Assembly (NCBI RefSeq): GCF_009720675.1 | Contig: NZ_WNJO01000006.1 | Span: forward strand, 1 to 64,000 | Direction of reading: 5' to 3' | Length of the DNA: 64,000 bases | From: Secundilactobacillus folii | GTDB lineage: Bacteria > Bacillota > Bacilli > Lactobacillales > Lactobacillaceae | Part shown: positions 25,771 through 36,600 of the stretch, piece by piece | Layout: every line of letters begins with the position of its first letter | Numbering within the stretch: position 1 is the first letter of the stretch | Notes under the pieces: model-generated | Told to the model about the DNA's origin: nothing | The model's database searches: none | What the model saw: the letters and a program-made list of their open reading frames with translations, nothing else | Translations under genes and position numbers: made by a program

Positions 25771-26210
25771 TTGATGTTGGCTGTTTTGCTGGCAGGTCGA
25801 GGTTGCTGTTGTGAAGGTGCTAGCCGTCAGTCTGGCGGGGAGTCTAAATTAATTTCAGCAAAGTTATATCGGGATTTTAAGATTGGTATAGTCCTTAATG
25901 TGATAAATGATATGGCTGCTTTTCGCGACAAAAAAATCGCCAACTGCGGGGAGGTAGAGGGCGACTTTTCGCTACATGACGCATATGGGACGCCATGTAG
26001 TGCAACGCATTCTGAAACTAATCAAGACGTTTCGATTGGGAATTCATCAACCGAACATCTTTAGGTTATCATAGGTATTTTCAAAAATCAAGAACACATG
26101 TTCGATTTCTCAAATTTAATTTTCTAGATAAAATGGCTTTGTCGGATGGTTAAAGCGCCTGACACCCTGTTGTCGCTAATTGAGAATTGACCCCCACAGG
26201 AGGAATTATC
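25771..26210. other. Intergenic, one short inverted repeat
   Basis: No convincing gene: a 97-codon open frame from 25771 has atypical Cys-rich composition and no ribosome site. A short inverted repeat, GCTACATG (25971-25978) and CATGTAGTGC (25994-26003), shares the CTACATG word with the preceding terminator. AGGAGG at 26199-26204 belongs to the next gene. Confidence 0.35.
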
Positions 26211-26471
26211 GTGAGAAAGAGCAGTAACATTTTTGACAAGCCGGCATTCGCTAAGAAGTTTCACCAAAGCAGTATTCGCTACAAGTACGCTGTGGCGATT
26301 CAAGCCCTGCGCACGGAAGCCGGGATGACCCAGGAACAGCTCGGCCAGATTATGAGTGTGCCGCAGTCGTCCATCGCGCGCTGGGAAAATGGCGGTACGA
26401 ATATAACAGTAGAAACCTTGGATAAGATCGCCCAAGCCATGCACAAAGAACTTAAAATTGATTTTCAGTAA
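26211..26471 (+). CDS. Small XRE-family HTH regulator, antitoxin-like
   Basis: This is an 86-residue protein starting at GTG 26211, six bases after AGGAGG. Residues about 28-82 form a classical XRE domain: AIQALRTEAGMTQEQLGQIM, VPQSSIARWENG, TVETLDKIAQAMHKELKIDF. Size and layout, including the closing K-I-x-F, match HigA-type antitoxins, but no toxin gene is adjacent on either side, so it is an orphan regulator or solitary antitoxin. The short N-terminal tail (KSSNIFDKPAFAKKFHQSSI) is unrecognised. It could control the metalloprotease gene 110 bp downstream. Confidence 0.75.
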   Translation: MRKSSNIFDKPAFAKKFHQSSIRYKYAVAIQALRTEAGMTQEQLGQIMSVPQSSIARWENGGTNITVETLDKIAQAMHKELKIDFQ

Positions 26472-26583
26472 GGAATATTGCTAAATAAGCAAACACACGT
26501 ACTAATTATGGTAAAATGGCTCTAAACAGATTTGGACGTCTTGTGGTAGGCAACGCAAGCGTACAGAGGGGGCCGTTTTCGGT

Positions 26584-27741
26584 ATGAAAAAGCTGGGTAT
26601 CATTGCCGTGACTGCAGTTTCAATGTTAGCTGTACTGGTTGCTTCGCCAACCGCAGCGACACCGAATGCACAGGCAAAAACAAAGGTCACGGTGGCGTGG
26701 AAGAAATCAATGCCAACCACCAAGTACCAGATCAATTCGGCGAAAGCAAAGCATGCTTACGCCTATTCGAGTAACTTGAAGAAGAAAGTCTTTAAACTTT
26801 CGAACTACAGCCGCACCACCTTTTATGCAAAGGGGCACGAGGCGGTTAAAGTTGGCAAGAAGACCCGGGTGTACTACTACATCAAGTCGTCATCCAACAG
26901 TAAGAAAGCGGGCTGGGTATGGCGTGGATACTTAATGACGCCAATTGCCAGCAAGACCGCGCTGATGGCAATGATCAACGCCGACCAGGACTTGAACCCG
27001 ACCGGCGAGATCATGAGCCAGCCGTCAGCCTTTTATAGTCGTTATCGGGCAACGCTGCGCAAAGAATTTAACATGACGGGTAACCTGACACACTTCACCA
27101 ATCATCAAGCCCGGGTCTACATTGCTGACCCATCGCTGAAGACTTGGGCGACTAAGGCAATGAGCGTTTGGAACGACGCTTTAGGCCGCAAGGTGTTCAT
27201 TACTGGCACTGCCGGTAATAAGGACCTGACGATTACAACCAAGGCCTCCAGTGAATGGGACGGCTTAAACGATGGCGTCACCCTTGATTTAAGTTCCACG
27301 GCAATCAAGGATAACACCTACGTTGAGAGCGTGGCGGACACCCCGATGATTCGTGACCTCTATAACCAGTATGAAGACGTGGCCAACGCCTATAAGGCTG
27401 CGCCAAGCGGTTCCGCTGATAAGGCTAATTACCTGTCACAAGGCCACAAGCTTTATAACCAACTGGTTGCGGCTCAAAAAGCGGCCGCGCCATCGGTTAA
27501 CGAGTACTGGGAAAGCGTGCTGGTTCACGAACTTGGACACTCCTTGGGACTGGATCACACCCCTTATTTGACGGATATCATGTATGCTGAAACCAGTGAT
27601 GACGGCTTCAGTGCGAGTGTAAATGGTAAGTACACGTGGGATGCACCGAAGGATCCTAATGATACTCGACGGGAATCACCGACCCTTTCTGACCGGGACG
27701 TTAACCGGGCTAAGTTAGCAATGAAGTTAGGGTACTGGTAA
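26584..27741 (+). CDS. Secreted matrixin-like zinc metalloprotease
   Basis: This is a 385-residue exported metzincin. The signal peptide is residues 1-31 (ending NAQA). Residues 35-115 form a basic SLAP-like module (YYYIKSSSNSKKAGWVWRGY). Residues about 165-385 form an M10A peptidase domain: zinc motif HELGHSLGLDH at about 314-324, and Met-turn DIMYAETS about 8 residues later. Matrixins of this kind occur in some lactobacilli and are thought to process surface or environmental proteins; no substrate can be read from the sequence. A GGGGG site precedes ATG 26584. There is an insertion rich in A and K (DLYNQYEDVANAYKAAPSGS) before the zinc motif. It is monocistronic with a terminator. Confidence 0.87.
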   Translation: MKKLGIIAVTAVSMLAVLVASPTAATPNAQAKTKVTVAWKKSMPTTKYQINSAKAKHAYAYSSNLKKKVFKLSNYSRTTFYAKGHEAVKVGKKTRVYYYIKSSSNSKKAGWVWRGYLMTPIASKTALMAMINADQDLNPTGEIMSQPSAFYSRYRATLRKEFNMTGNLTHFTNHQARVYIADPSLKTWATKAMSVWNDALGRKVFITGTAGNKDLTITTKASSEWDGLNDGVTLDLSSTAIKDNTYVESVADTPMIRDLYNQYEDVANAYKAAPSGSADKANYLSQGHKLYNQLVAAQKAAAPSVNEYWESVLVHELGHSLGLDHTPYLTDIMYAETSDDGFSASVNGKYTWDAPKDPNDTRRESPTLSDRDVNRAKLAMKLGYW

Positions 27742-27760
27742 AAGTTAAAGTTAATGATGA

Positions 27761-27787
27761 AAGACCTGCGAGTGCGGGTCTTTTTTG
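27761..27787 (+). terminator. Intrinsic terminator
   Basis: AAGACCTGC and GCGGGTCTT form the stem around GAGT, followed by TTTTT. It ends the metalloprotease gene. Confidence 0.85.
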
Positions 27788-27914
27788 TTTCGCTATTTTA
27801 TTTAAGTCGGCTGTTATGAATTTACACAACCTTTACCCAACCAACATCATTTCGAAACACTGAGGGCGTATACCTAAGCTAGAAGCTGAAGATGACTAGT
27901 GGAGGTGGTCCAAG

Positions 27915-28193
27915 ATGACAGCACTAAAATTAATGTTCGTTGCAGTTTTGCTGGTCGTATTGAGTCAGTCAGTCACAGCTGAGGCTTCTACGACCAGTGA
28001 GGTAACAACTGAACCAAGTCAGACAACTTTGATGCCGACAGTCAGTGCCAAGATTCAAGTTGGTGATCGGGATAACCAGATTCGCTTTTGGCGGACCAAT
28101 AAACCGCGTGAACGGCAGGCAACCATTTACGGACTGTCAGCGCTGATCTTGATTGGCACCGCAGCAACTTGGGCACGGCGTCGTTTTTACTAA
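27915..28193 (+). CDS. Small exported membrane protein, unknown function
   Basis: This is a 92-residue protein with GGAGGTGG before ATG 27915. A signal-like segment (LKLMFVAVLLVVLSQSV, ending AEA) is followed by a T/S-rich stretch of about 30 residues, an R-rich loop (WRTNKPRERQ), then a second hydrophobic segment (ATIYGLSALILIGTAATWA) and a terminal RRRFY. This looks like a sortase-substrate tail but has no LPXTG motif before the hydrophobic part. It is probably a small integral membrane protein; no family was recognised. Confidence 0.55.
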   Translation: MTALKLMFVAVLLVVLSQSVTAEASTTSEVTTEPSQTTLMPTVSAKIQVGDRDNQIRFWRTNKPRERQATIYGLSALILIGTAATWARRRFY

Positions 28194-28215
28194 CAAACTG
28201 AATTTAATCAAAAAC

Positions 28216-28268
28216 AATGACCCATCAGAGTCCGTACGCAAGCGTGTACGAACCTGATGGGTCATTTT
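28216..28268. terminator. Bidirectional terminator between convergent genes
   Basis: AATGACCCATCAG and CTGATGGGTCATT form a 13-bp stem, with an inner CGTAC/GTACG stem. It is flanked by A- and T-rich runs and serves both the 27915 plus-strand and 28322 minus-strand genes. Confidence 0.82.
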
Positions 28269-28321
28269 ATATATTTGGGGAGCAGTTTTTGTTTTGCCTG
28301 ACCGAAGTCAGTCTAGTTGGC

Positions 28322-28780
28322 TCATCCTGTGACCAGCCATTTATAGAGGCGCTGTAGTCCAGTTGGACGATCTGCCGGCGACATCTTAGTGACCACGAGG
28401 TTGATCGTTTCGCCAAGACGGACATTTTTCAGCGCCCGAATATTGCGTAAGTCAGTTTGATCAAACGCATAATCGATCGGAATATGGTTATTCAGACCGC
28501 TGTCCGCTTCTATAATATCACTATTAAAGATATCCGTCACATCAGTTCCACGGCCTTTGGAATGACTCGTTGACCAGTAATAGGTTTTTAACTTGCGCCC
28601 CCGTTCAGTGATGAAGTTGACCTTGACATGATTAGCAAGCATCTTTTGTGAATGTGGCAAGAAAACTCCCGATTGCGCGTACCGTTCCCGCGTGAGTAGT
28701 GAGGTACCGAACACAACTGATAAACAAAGCACGATGATCACGCCGACAACATGGTGTTTCCTGGTTAATTGGGGCGACAC
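28322..28780 (-). CDS. Membrane-anchored protein, unknown function
   Basis: This is a 152-residue protein starting at GTG 28780 behind GGAGGAGG. One N-terminal membrane segment (VVGVIIVLCLSVVFGTSLL) is followed by an extracytoplasmic domain of about 120 residues (HVKVNFITERGRKLKTYYWS, VRLGETINLVVTKMSPADRP). No cysteine or catalytic motif stands out and no family was recognised. It is divergent from the ComK-like gene and shares its promoter region. Confidence 0.55.
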   Translation of the reverse strand: MSPQLTRKHHVVGVIIVLCLSVVFGTSLLTRERYAQSGVFLPHSQKMLANHVKVNFITERGRKLKTYYWSTSHSKGRGTDVTDIFNSDIIEADSGLNNHIPIDYAFDQTDLRNIRALKNVRLGETINLVVTKMSPADRPTGLQRLYKWLVTG

Positions 28781-28904
28781 TAGCGCACCTCCTCCATAAA
28801 CCTACTCTCTTATTAATAATAAGTATCTCAAATAAATGCCACTAAACTTTGACCATTGTATGAAGAAATTGTGAATCGAAACGATAATTTTGTGAACTTT
28901 AGGA

Positions 28905-28955
28905 GAAATGTCTCATTTCGAGTGTTTGTTGTCTATATCAGGGAAGGTATATGTT
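28905..28955 (+). promoter_or_regulatory. Promoter and inverted repeat upstream of the ComK-like gene
   Basis: TTGTTG (28926-28931) and TATGTT (28950-28955) are spaced by 18 bases as a possible -35/-10. Just upstream, GAAATG-TCT-CATTTC (28905-28919) is a perfect 6-bp inverted repeat, a possible operator. The start codon of the ComK-like gene is 50 bp downstream. Confidence 0.4.
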
Positions 28956-29004
28956 ATCCTTGCTGGAGTTTCAACAATAAATAAGTTACGAGGAAATAAA
29001 ATTC

Positions 29005-29694
29005 ATGACTCAACCGCACCTTTTTGGTCTCACAAAGCAGTACAGTACGGTATATCAGTCCTCCGGAAATATTGATATTAAGCAAATTCAACCTGAAGAT
29101 GTCATCGATATTATGGATCCAAACCATGAGAAGATTGACTTTAGGAAGGTCTTTGCCTTCATTAATACCGAAGGCAGTCAAAGTATTTATAGTTCAGTCC
29201 TAATCTTTGAAGATAGTCGCGTCGTCAAGACAACACTGTCTCCAAATCAACTGTTGGTTAAGATGAGCGATCAGTTCCCGATTCATCTGGTACATGATAT
29301 GAAATATTCCGCCCTTGAATTAGACATATCTAGGTTGATTCCATATGGCTGTGGTGATTACTGGTGGATACCAGTGGGCCAAAAAGCTAATAATAATCAT
29401 TCCTGGGTTCGTGTTTTATCAAAGAATGAACAGTGGGTCTATGAAAAAAGGACAGCCTTTGTGAGCTATCCAGGATTGGTGACGTTAAAGCTGCCACATT
29501 CTCGAAAAGCGATATACCTGCGAAAACGCTCCTGCCACATCTTAATGCGATATTATTATTCAGTAGGGAACACAATCACGCCAACACTGATTGAAGAGCA
29601 AGAATTGTCAGAAGACGAAGTTATGAGGATTGGTAAAGGTAAGACTAAAAGATTTCGAGAAAGTTTGTTACGAAAACTAATGCGAGATGCTTAA
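29005..29694 (+). CDS. ComK-like competence regulator
   Basis: This is a 229-residue protein. Its central part follows the ComK plan: a hydrophobic/K-rich N-terminal region, then SRLIPYGCGDYWWIPVGQKA in the position of ComK's P-x-I-x-x-x-FFPT-x-S block. SWVRVLSKNEQ matches ComK's C-x-WI-x-x-x-V, and AFVSYPGLVTLKLPHSRKAI followed by YLRKRSCHI matches its V-x-F-x-x-G-x-x-x-x-LPIS element. The extra basic tail (KGKTKRFRESLLRKL) is longer than in B. subtilis ComK (192 residues). ComK activates DNA-uptake genes by binding paired A/T boxes. The start ATG follows CGAGGAAA. A ComX-like sigma factor gene lies 250 bp downstream. The call is by pattern, not alignment. Confidence 0.55.
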   Translation: MTQPHLFGLTKQYSTVYQSSGNIDIKQIQPEDVIDIMDPNHEKIDFRKVFAFINTEGSQSIYSSVLIFEDSRVVKTTLSPNQLLVKMSDQFPIHLVHDMKYSALELDISRLIPYGCGDYWWIPVGQKANNNHSWVRVLSKNEQWVYEKRTAFVSYPGLVTLKLPHSRKAIYLRKRSCHILMRYYYSVGNTITPTLIEEQELSEDEVMRIGKGKTKRFRESLLRKLMRDA

Positions 29695-29846
29695 GTACGC
29701 TACATTGCCTTAATAGTTTGCGTGTTGCTGAATGAGTTTCTGGTGATAAATTGGTCTAGAACATTTAGGAAATAAAGATTGTCTTTAATATTTTCAAGAT
29801 TTGACGTGTTCAGCTGCTACCACAATTTATCTCATGCATTTCCCAG

Positions 29847-29871
29847 AAAGCCGCTAAATAAGCGGCTTTTT
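29847..29871 (+). terminator. Intrinsic terminator
   Basis: AAAGCCGCT and AGCGGCTTTTT form a strong short hairpin. It separates the ComK-like gene from the sigma factor gene. Confidence 0.82.
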
Positions 29872-29943
29872 GCGTCTTGCGGTGATTTGTTAATCTATTC
29901 TCGACCATAGCGCTATGGATCACTTACTAAAGGGGTTCATAAC

Positions 29944-30456
29944 ATGGAGAGAACTGTTCAAAACGCTTTCGACTTTTTAGCTGAAGGCGACCACCAACTG
30001 ATTATTTATAGTGCGTTAAAGAAGCTGGGTATCCGCCAACAGGATTCGCAGTACGAAGATCTGGTTCAAGAAGGCTGGCTGCTGTTCGTGGACGTTTACA
30101 AGAAGTACCCGCAGGAGCCCACCGAAGCGCCCAAGAAGTTCTTGGCCTACGCGCATCAGGCACTGTACCGGCGTTTTCTCAACACGGTGATGTCTCAGCA
30201 GCGCGAAGCCGGCCACCTCGAAAATGAGGAGGTAGACCTGACCACGCTGCCGTATTCGGAAGACTTGCTGGCGCACACCATTGATGCCGATTTGTTGAAG
30301 GGCTGGCTAGGCAAATGCAACGCTGCTGAACGTAACTTTTTGATCGATAGCGTCTACCACCAGTTAACACCAACTGAGATCGCCAAAAAATGGGGCGTCT
30401 CACGTCAAACCGTCTATAAATGGCGCAAGAACATCAAACGCAAGCTGATGAACTAG
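29944..30456 (+). CDS. ComX/SigH-like alternative sigma factor
   Basis: This is a 170-residue sigma-70 family protein of the short competence type. The region 2 signature is YEDLVQEGWLLFVDVYKKYP (about residues 37-56), then FLAYAHQALYRRFLNTVMSQ in the -10 recognition helix. Region 4 is LTPTEIAKKWGVSRQTVYKW, a good helix-turn-helix, ending KNIKRKLMN. Length and layout match the ComX/SigX/SigH factors of lactobacilli that switch on late competence genes. The start ATG follows AAAGGGG. It is not in an operon with the surface adhesin downstream (145 bp gap). Confidence 0.75.
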   Translation: MERTVQNAFDFLAEGDHQLIIYSALKKLGIRQQDSQYEDLVQEGWLLFVDVYKKYPQEPTEAPKKFLAYAHQALYRRFLNTVMSQQREAGHLENEEVDLTTLPYSEDLLAHTIDADLLKGWLGKCNAAERNFLIDSVYHQLTPTEIAKKWGVSRQTVYKWRKNIKRKLMN

Positions 30457-30601
30457 CCGTTTTAGTTCTCCGCCGACTAATTCAATCATTATAGCGTTCA
30501 TGATATTGTTACAATTTGGTCTAAAATTGGTCATATCCATTTGATATTGTGAATGTATGAGATAGGTCAGCACTTATGAGTTAGAACGGAGGGCAAAGCC
30601 A

Positions 30602-33600
30602 ATGAAGAAAGTACTGATCCAGGTGATATCGGTGATTACGTTGGTGTTTGGTACCTGTTACCAAAGCGTACTTGCCCTGGCGAACGATTCCCAGCGCATC
30701 GAGTTGAGCGGTGTTCAACTAAAAGATGCCCAGGGTAACGCTCCCAGGCAGGCGAAGGTGGATGACAAGTACCAACTGGAGATGACGGTAACCATCAATA
30801 ATAAGGATGGTGACCAACAGGATGGCAAGGCAGCAGTTTGGCTGCCAGAAGATCAGTTACAACTCTTGAAGGATCAGGTCGAAACCACTGCGACCGTTCC
30901 GGATACGAATGCGAAGCTGATCTTTGAACGACGGAAATCAAAGGACTTGCAGGTTAGATGGGAGAACGTGACGACACAGGCCACGTTCCAACTGCATTTA
31001 CCAGTCTCTCCCCGCACGACGATGACTAGCATGGCGCTACCATTAGCAGTGGGGACGCAGAAGGGTGTGTTACAGCCACTAACGGTGGTGGGTGCTGACA
31101 CGGATGACGACCAATTGGCAGAAGCCGGCGAAGCAACCGGACTGCCAACTGACCTATTAAGCTCATTAGATTCATTCATCCAGGCTCAGCAAGCCCAAGA
31201 AGCAGCGGCAGCCGAGGCGAAGGCAAAGCAGGAAGCCGAAGCGCAGGCCAAGGCTGAAGCTGAAAAGCAAAAGGAACAAGAAGCAGCAGCCAAGAAAGCA
31301 GCCGCTGAAGAGGAAGCCGAAGCACAACGTGAAGCTGAGAAGAAGGCTGAACAAGACGCTGCCGATAAGGAAAAGGAAGCTGCTAAGACCGAGGCCGCTT
31401 TGAAGACGCACAAGGCGGATGCCAGTGCGGAAGCGAAGAACGACGGTGCAGCCCGGGAAACCAACGACCAGAAGACGACTAGGGCAGGCAAAGATTTAGG
31501 TAAGTTACTGCAGTCGAATACTGACCCTAAGGACAAAACGTTATTCGATGCGGTTAAGATTACGGCGAATGGTCAGACTTATGAATTGGATCCAAGTGAG
31601 CCGACGGATATTTCAGATCTGGAGAATTTTAACCTGATCTATGAATGGGATTCCGAATCGTTGTTAAAGAAATTGAATAACATCGATGTCCATAACGGCG
31701 ACTATTATGATTTCCGAATCTATGGACTTGAGAAGTTTAACGGCTCAAGAAGCGGCAGTATCACGGACAATGGGAACGTAGAGTACGCAACTTGGACGCT
31801 GACTGAAGGCGAAGATGACCAGGGTAAGTATCAAGAAATTCGGGTCACTTTCACTAACGAAAGTATGAACCGGACCCAGGTAAAGTATCAGATGTCGTTT
31901 GAACAGAAATATACTGGTAACGGTCCAATCGATTTTGAGTATAACGATGAAGCGAGTTGGACGGTAGATCCGAGTGAAACTAAGGCGTTACTTGCAAAAT
32001 CTGGTAAGTTTATTGGTAATAACCAGATTGAGTGGACGGTTACGCTGACAAATGAAGGTCAAACCATGTTTAGTGACCTTAAACTGAATGATACCTTATT
32101 ACACGCAGGTACTAGTTTTCAAGATCAATCTTTTGTTGCTGATATTGCTGACAGTTGGACTGTGAAATATCAGAACATTGAAGGCGACTTGAAAGGTAAC
32201 TTTGATCTCGTACCAGACGGCAAAAAGTTGACTTTAAACGGGAAGGGTAATGAAGAAGTTCTAGATGATTTGGTATTTACTTTTAGAACTAGCTACGAAG
32301 CGGGTACAACTGGAACTTTTGCCAATAGGATCGGCGGTAAAATTGGCGAAAAAATTACTCTTGCCCAGAAAGAAGCCACGATATCAACGGCTAGTCTGTC
32401 CAAATCGTCAACTGGCTATGCAGATGGTATTTATTCATGGAACGCCCAAGTTACTTTGAATCTTGGTCAGTATGCGACTGCAGAGGAACGCCAGGATGCG
32501 CTGCAGAGCTTGAAACTGACCGACACGATTAGTGGGGCTCATGCTTTTGATGCAGAGCAGCTTGACTTGAAGATTGTGACTGGTGGTAATAAAGATGTAA
32601 CCGATCTTTTTGACTATCAAATTGATGGAAAAGAGCTTGTGATAACGCCTAAAAATGACACTATTAGTGATTTGATTTCTATTTTAGGTGAAAATGAGAA
32701 CACGCTCACCTTGACTTACAAAACGGTTGAGTCTGGTGAAGGTGCCATTGGAAATGAAAAGAATTCTATTCGTATGGAAATGGATGATTCTTCACAGGAC
32801 AAAGGTTCCTCTGGGACTGGCGATCAGTTGATTGTCAAGAATGGAGAATTAATTCGTGACGTTTATCAAGATGATTCCGCACACATCAAGTGGACTGTGA
32901 AAGTTAATGAAGCACAACGAAAATTTAATCAGCTAACAGTGATTGACCTGTTACCTGAGGGTGCTACTCATGAGGACGTTTCTAACATTTTGATAAATAA
33001 TCAATCCCTTGATGATGTTAAAGGGGTCCAATTAACAAACGGCTCAGTTAAGAATGACACGCAAACCGGAAAGAATTTGTACAATTTTGAAGAGAACGAA
33101 AACAATGCTCGCAAGGCACTCAAGTTTGTGTTCGATCAGAATTATTCCGGTGAAAAAATTACCATCACGTTTGAAACTAAACATGCATGGGCATCTAGTT
33201 ACAAAAATGATGTTGGAGCCACAACTGGTGATCGTTGGGATTATACGTACTCAACAGTGAATGTTGGAGAACGAATTCTAAAAAATGCATATAAAGATAG
33301 TCGCTTGAACTTGGTTGAAAACGATCCGGAAAGCTCAAAGAACAATGTTACGTGGACGATTGGAATTGGTAGCCGATTAAACACTGTCTTCGGCACCAAA
33401 GATGACCAAATCAATCAAATCACCATCAAAGAACTTTTAAATCGTGATGGACCTAAGTATCTTAGTTTTCCTGAGAACGCTGACGACTATAAACTGTATA
33501 AAGTAAGTAACAAGGGTGAGAAAGAAGCTGAAATTCCGAAGTCTGAGTATACAGTAAAATGGTCGAATGATCCTGAAACTGATCAGCGGACATTTACCAT

Positions 33601-36600
33601 CGAATTCAATTCCAAAGCGGATGACAAGGGTTATTCTTTCTTGGAATTTGAATTCTCGACCCCAATTAATTTACGAGCTTGGGAAGAAGAAAATCCTGAG
33701 GGAGAAAAATTACCAGACACCCATATTTTCTATAACGACGCGCTTGTGAGTTACAAAGGTCAAGATGAAATGAAAGTAGGTTCTTCTGTGCCTATGAGTT
33801 CAACTGGTATCTATGGACAGAAAACTGTTAAAGGCGGAAAGACTAACGAAATCAACTGGGAAGTTATCTTGAACGCGTTAGGCCGTGACATTGGTAAACC
33901 GACGATCACAGATACGCTGACGGGTAATCACCTGCACAGTATTTCTCCAGATGATTTTGAACTGTCGTTAGTTGATGTGATTCACGAGAAGGAGGGTAAC
34001 CATTATAAGGTCGAAGTTGATAAAAATGGTGACACGCAAAAGTTAGTTCGCGATGAAGACTACACCATTGAGATCAACGACAACCAAATGACCATTAAAC
34101 TCCTGACTAATGTCGATCGGCCACTTGCTTTAAATTACAAGACATTTGTGAGTGACAGGTCCGACACGTATCAGAACCACGTTGAAATTTCTGCTAAAGG
34201 ACAGAGTACTTCGTTTGATAAATCGCACACACTTTCGGGCTCCGCCTTCATGACCAGTTGGGGTGTCCGGTTCCAGAAAATTAACGGTGAGACCGGGGAT
34301 CCTCTGGAAGGTGCGAAGTTTAAGTTGCAATGGAAGGTTGGCGGTGAATGGACTGATGCCGAGAAACTCGATGGCAGCGGCACATACGGAACCGTCACCT
34401 CTAATGAGCAGGGCTACGTGCAGTTCCACTTAATGGGTACGCTGACTCAGTACCGCCTAGTCGAAGTGGGCACTCCGGCTGGCTTTGACTCCCAGATGCC
34501 ACCAATGGAGTTTGATTTCAAGCGGGCTCAAACGGAGAATTGGCAGACAAATACGCCACAAATCAAGAACTACAGTACTAGTGTGGGTAATTTAACGCTT
34601 GCTAAACAGACGAAGAACTTAGATGAGTCGAAGTCCTTCAAGTTTGAGATCCAAGCAGTGGATGACAACGGCAACGTTGATACCAACTTCCACGGCACAT
34701 ACGACCTGGAAAGCGGCGGCCAAGTGACCTTTGAAAATGGTGTCAGTGAAAGTATTCAGTTAACTGGCGGGCAAAGTCGGACTATCCGTGACTTACCGAT
34801 TGAAAAGGTGGCCGCGGATGGCACCAAGTCTGACCGGCACTATGTGGTTCGTGAAACTAGTCACAGTGATGACTATACAACCCAAGTGACGGTGAACAAT
34901 CAGACGGTTGCCGGGACAACTTCACCTGCATTTACCCTTACCCAGGGCTCTGCGACTGCCGTCATCGTGCACTTCTTGAACACGGCGGCAAAGGGCGACC
35001 TGGAACTGAAAAAAACGGTTAGCAGCGACGTAGCGGCTGATCACACTCGAGACTTCCAGTTCACCATTAAAGCTGACGATGCCCAAAAGGTGGCTGGTAA
35101 GAGTTACGACGCAGAAGGCGTGACGAACAGCGTGACCTTTAACGATCAGGGTGAAGCTAAGGTGACCATGCGTGATAACCAGAACCTGAGAGTGAAGAAT
35201 TTACCTGAGGGTGTCAAATTTAATGTGACTGAAGAACCGGCTGACAAATTCACGACGACTTGGTCACTGAACGGCCAGGAATATGGCACGGGTCCATCTG
35301 ACCTGACCATCGACGCCAATAAGGTTCAGCTGATTACCTTCAAGAACGCTAAAGTGCTCAGTGGCCAGCTGCAAGTTGAAAAGCAGATTGCGGGTGCGGT
35401 CAAGGACGACCAAGCGTTCAAGTTCCAGATTCAAACGGATCCAAACTTGAACGGCTCATACCCGTATGCCACTTACCACGTGGACACTCAAAAGCCAGGT
35501 CCTGCGGGGCAAATTGAGTTCAAAAATGGCCAGGCCACGCTTGAACTGACTGGTCAGCAGTACGCGGTCATCAGCGAATTACCGTTGGATACCAAGTACA
35601 CGGTGTCTGAAGTTGACCCAGACGTGCCGGGCATGACGACGACTTGGCAAGCTGGCAGTAATAAGGGCGAAGGATTAGTGGCTCAGCCGATTACGCTGCA
35701 GAACGCTAATGAAATTGCTAACGCAACCTTTACCAACGCGTTGCCAAACGGTTCACTGCGGCTGACTAAGAAAGTGGTGAGTCAGCACGTTGGTGATCAA
35801 ACAATTGGATTTAAATTTGAAATTCAAGCGGCTGACGAGGATGTTGACCTCGTTAAGGGACGTGAATTCCAAGTGGATTCAGGTAACCAGGACAGTATTT
35901 CATTTAATGATGACGGGCTTGCTACAGCTACACTGGCTGGCAATGAAAGCCTCGTGATCAAAGGCCTGCCAGCGGACGTGACACTTAAGGTGACCGAAGT
36001 TAATTACGGCGACTTCCAGGCAAGTTATAACATCGGTGGCGGTAACGCTGTCGAGAGTAACGTTGCCGAAGTGGCAATCAAAGACGACGGTCAAACAACT
36101 GTGAACTATACCAACACCCGACCAGGTGAAGGTAGTCTGCTGCTTGAAAAACGCGCAGAAGGGCAGTTCCCGACATCTGGCAAGGTTGATTTCACAGTAA
36201 CGGCGGATGACAAAGATCTCAACAAGACTTTTGACGCTCAAGTGAGGACGGTCAACGGCGACCCGGTTTCTCAGAAAGTCACGTTTGAAAACGGTGTGGC
36301 AAACGTCAGCTTCAAGCCGGGTGAAACAATGCTCATTAAGCATTTACCGGAGCAGGACTATCAGGTGACTGAAGCGAAGCAGGCGGACAACGTGGTGACG
36401 TCATGGGAAACTGACCAGGCTGAGGGCAACGGTTTGACGGCTGATAAAGTTGGCGTCACAGCTGATACAACCAGCCGAGTAATGTTTATCAACAAGGTTC
36501 AAACGGGTGACCTGACACTGAACAAGTGGGTGACCAGCCACGATGATGCGGACTTGAAGAAAGAATTCAAGTTCACCATCACGGCGGCTGACGCAGATGT

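Noticed and set aside
25771-26064. 97-codon open frame between the NlpC/P60 and HTH genes
   Set aside because: No ribosome-binding site, Cys-rich odd composition, no domain; treated as intergenic.
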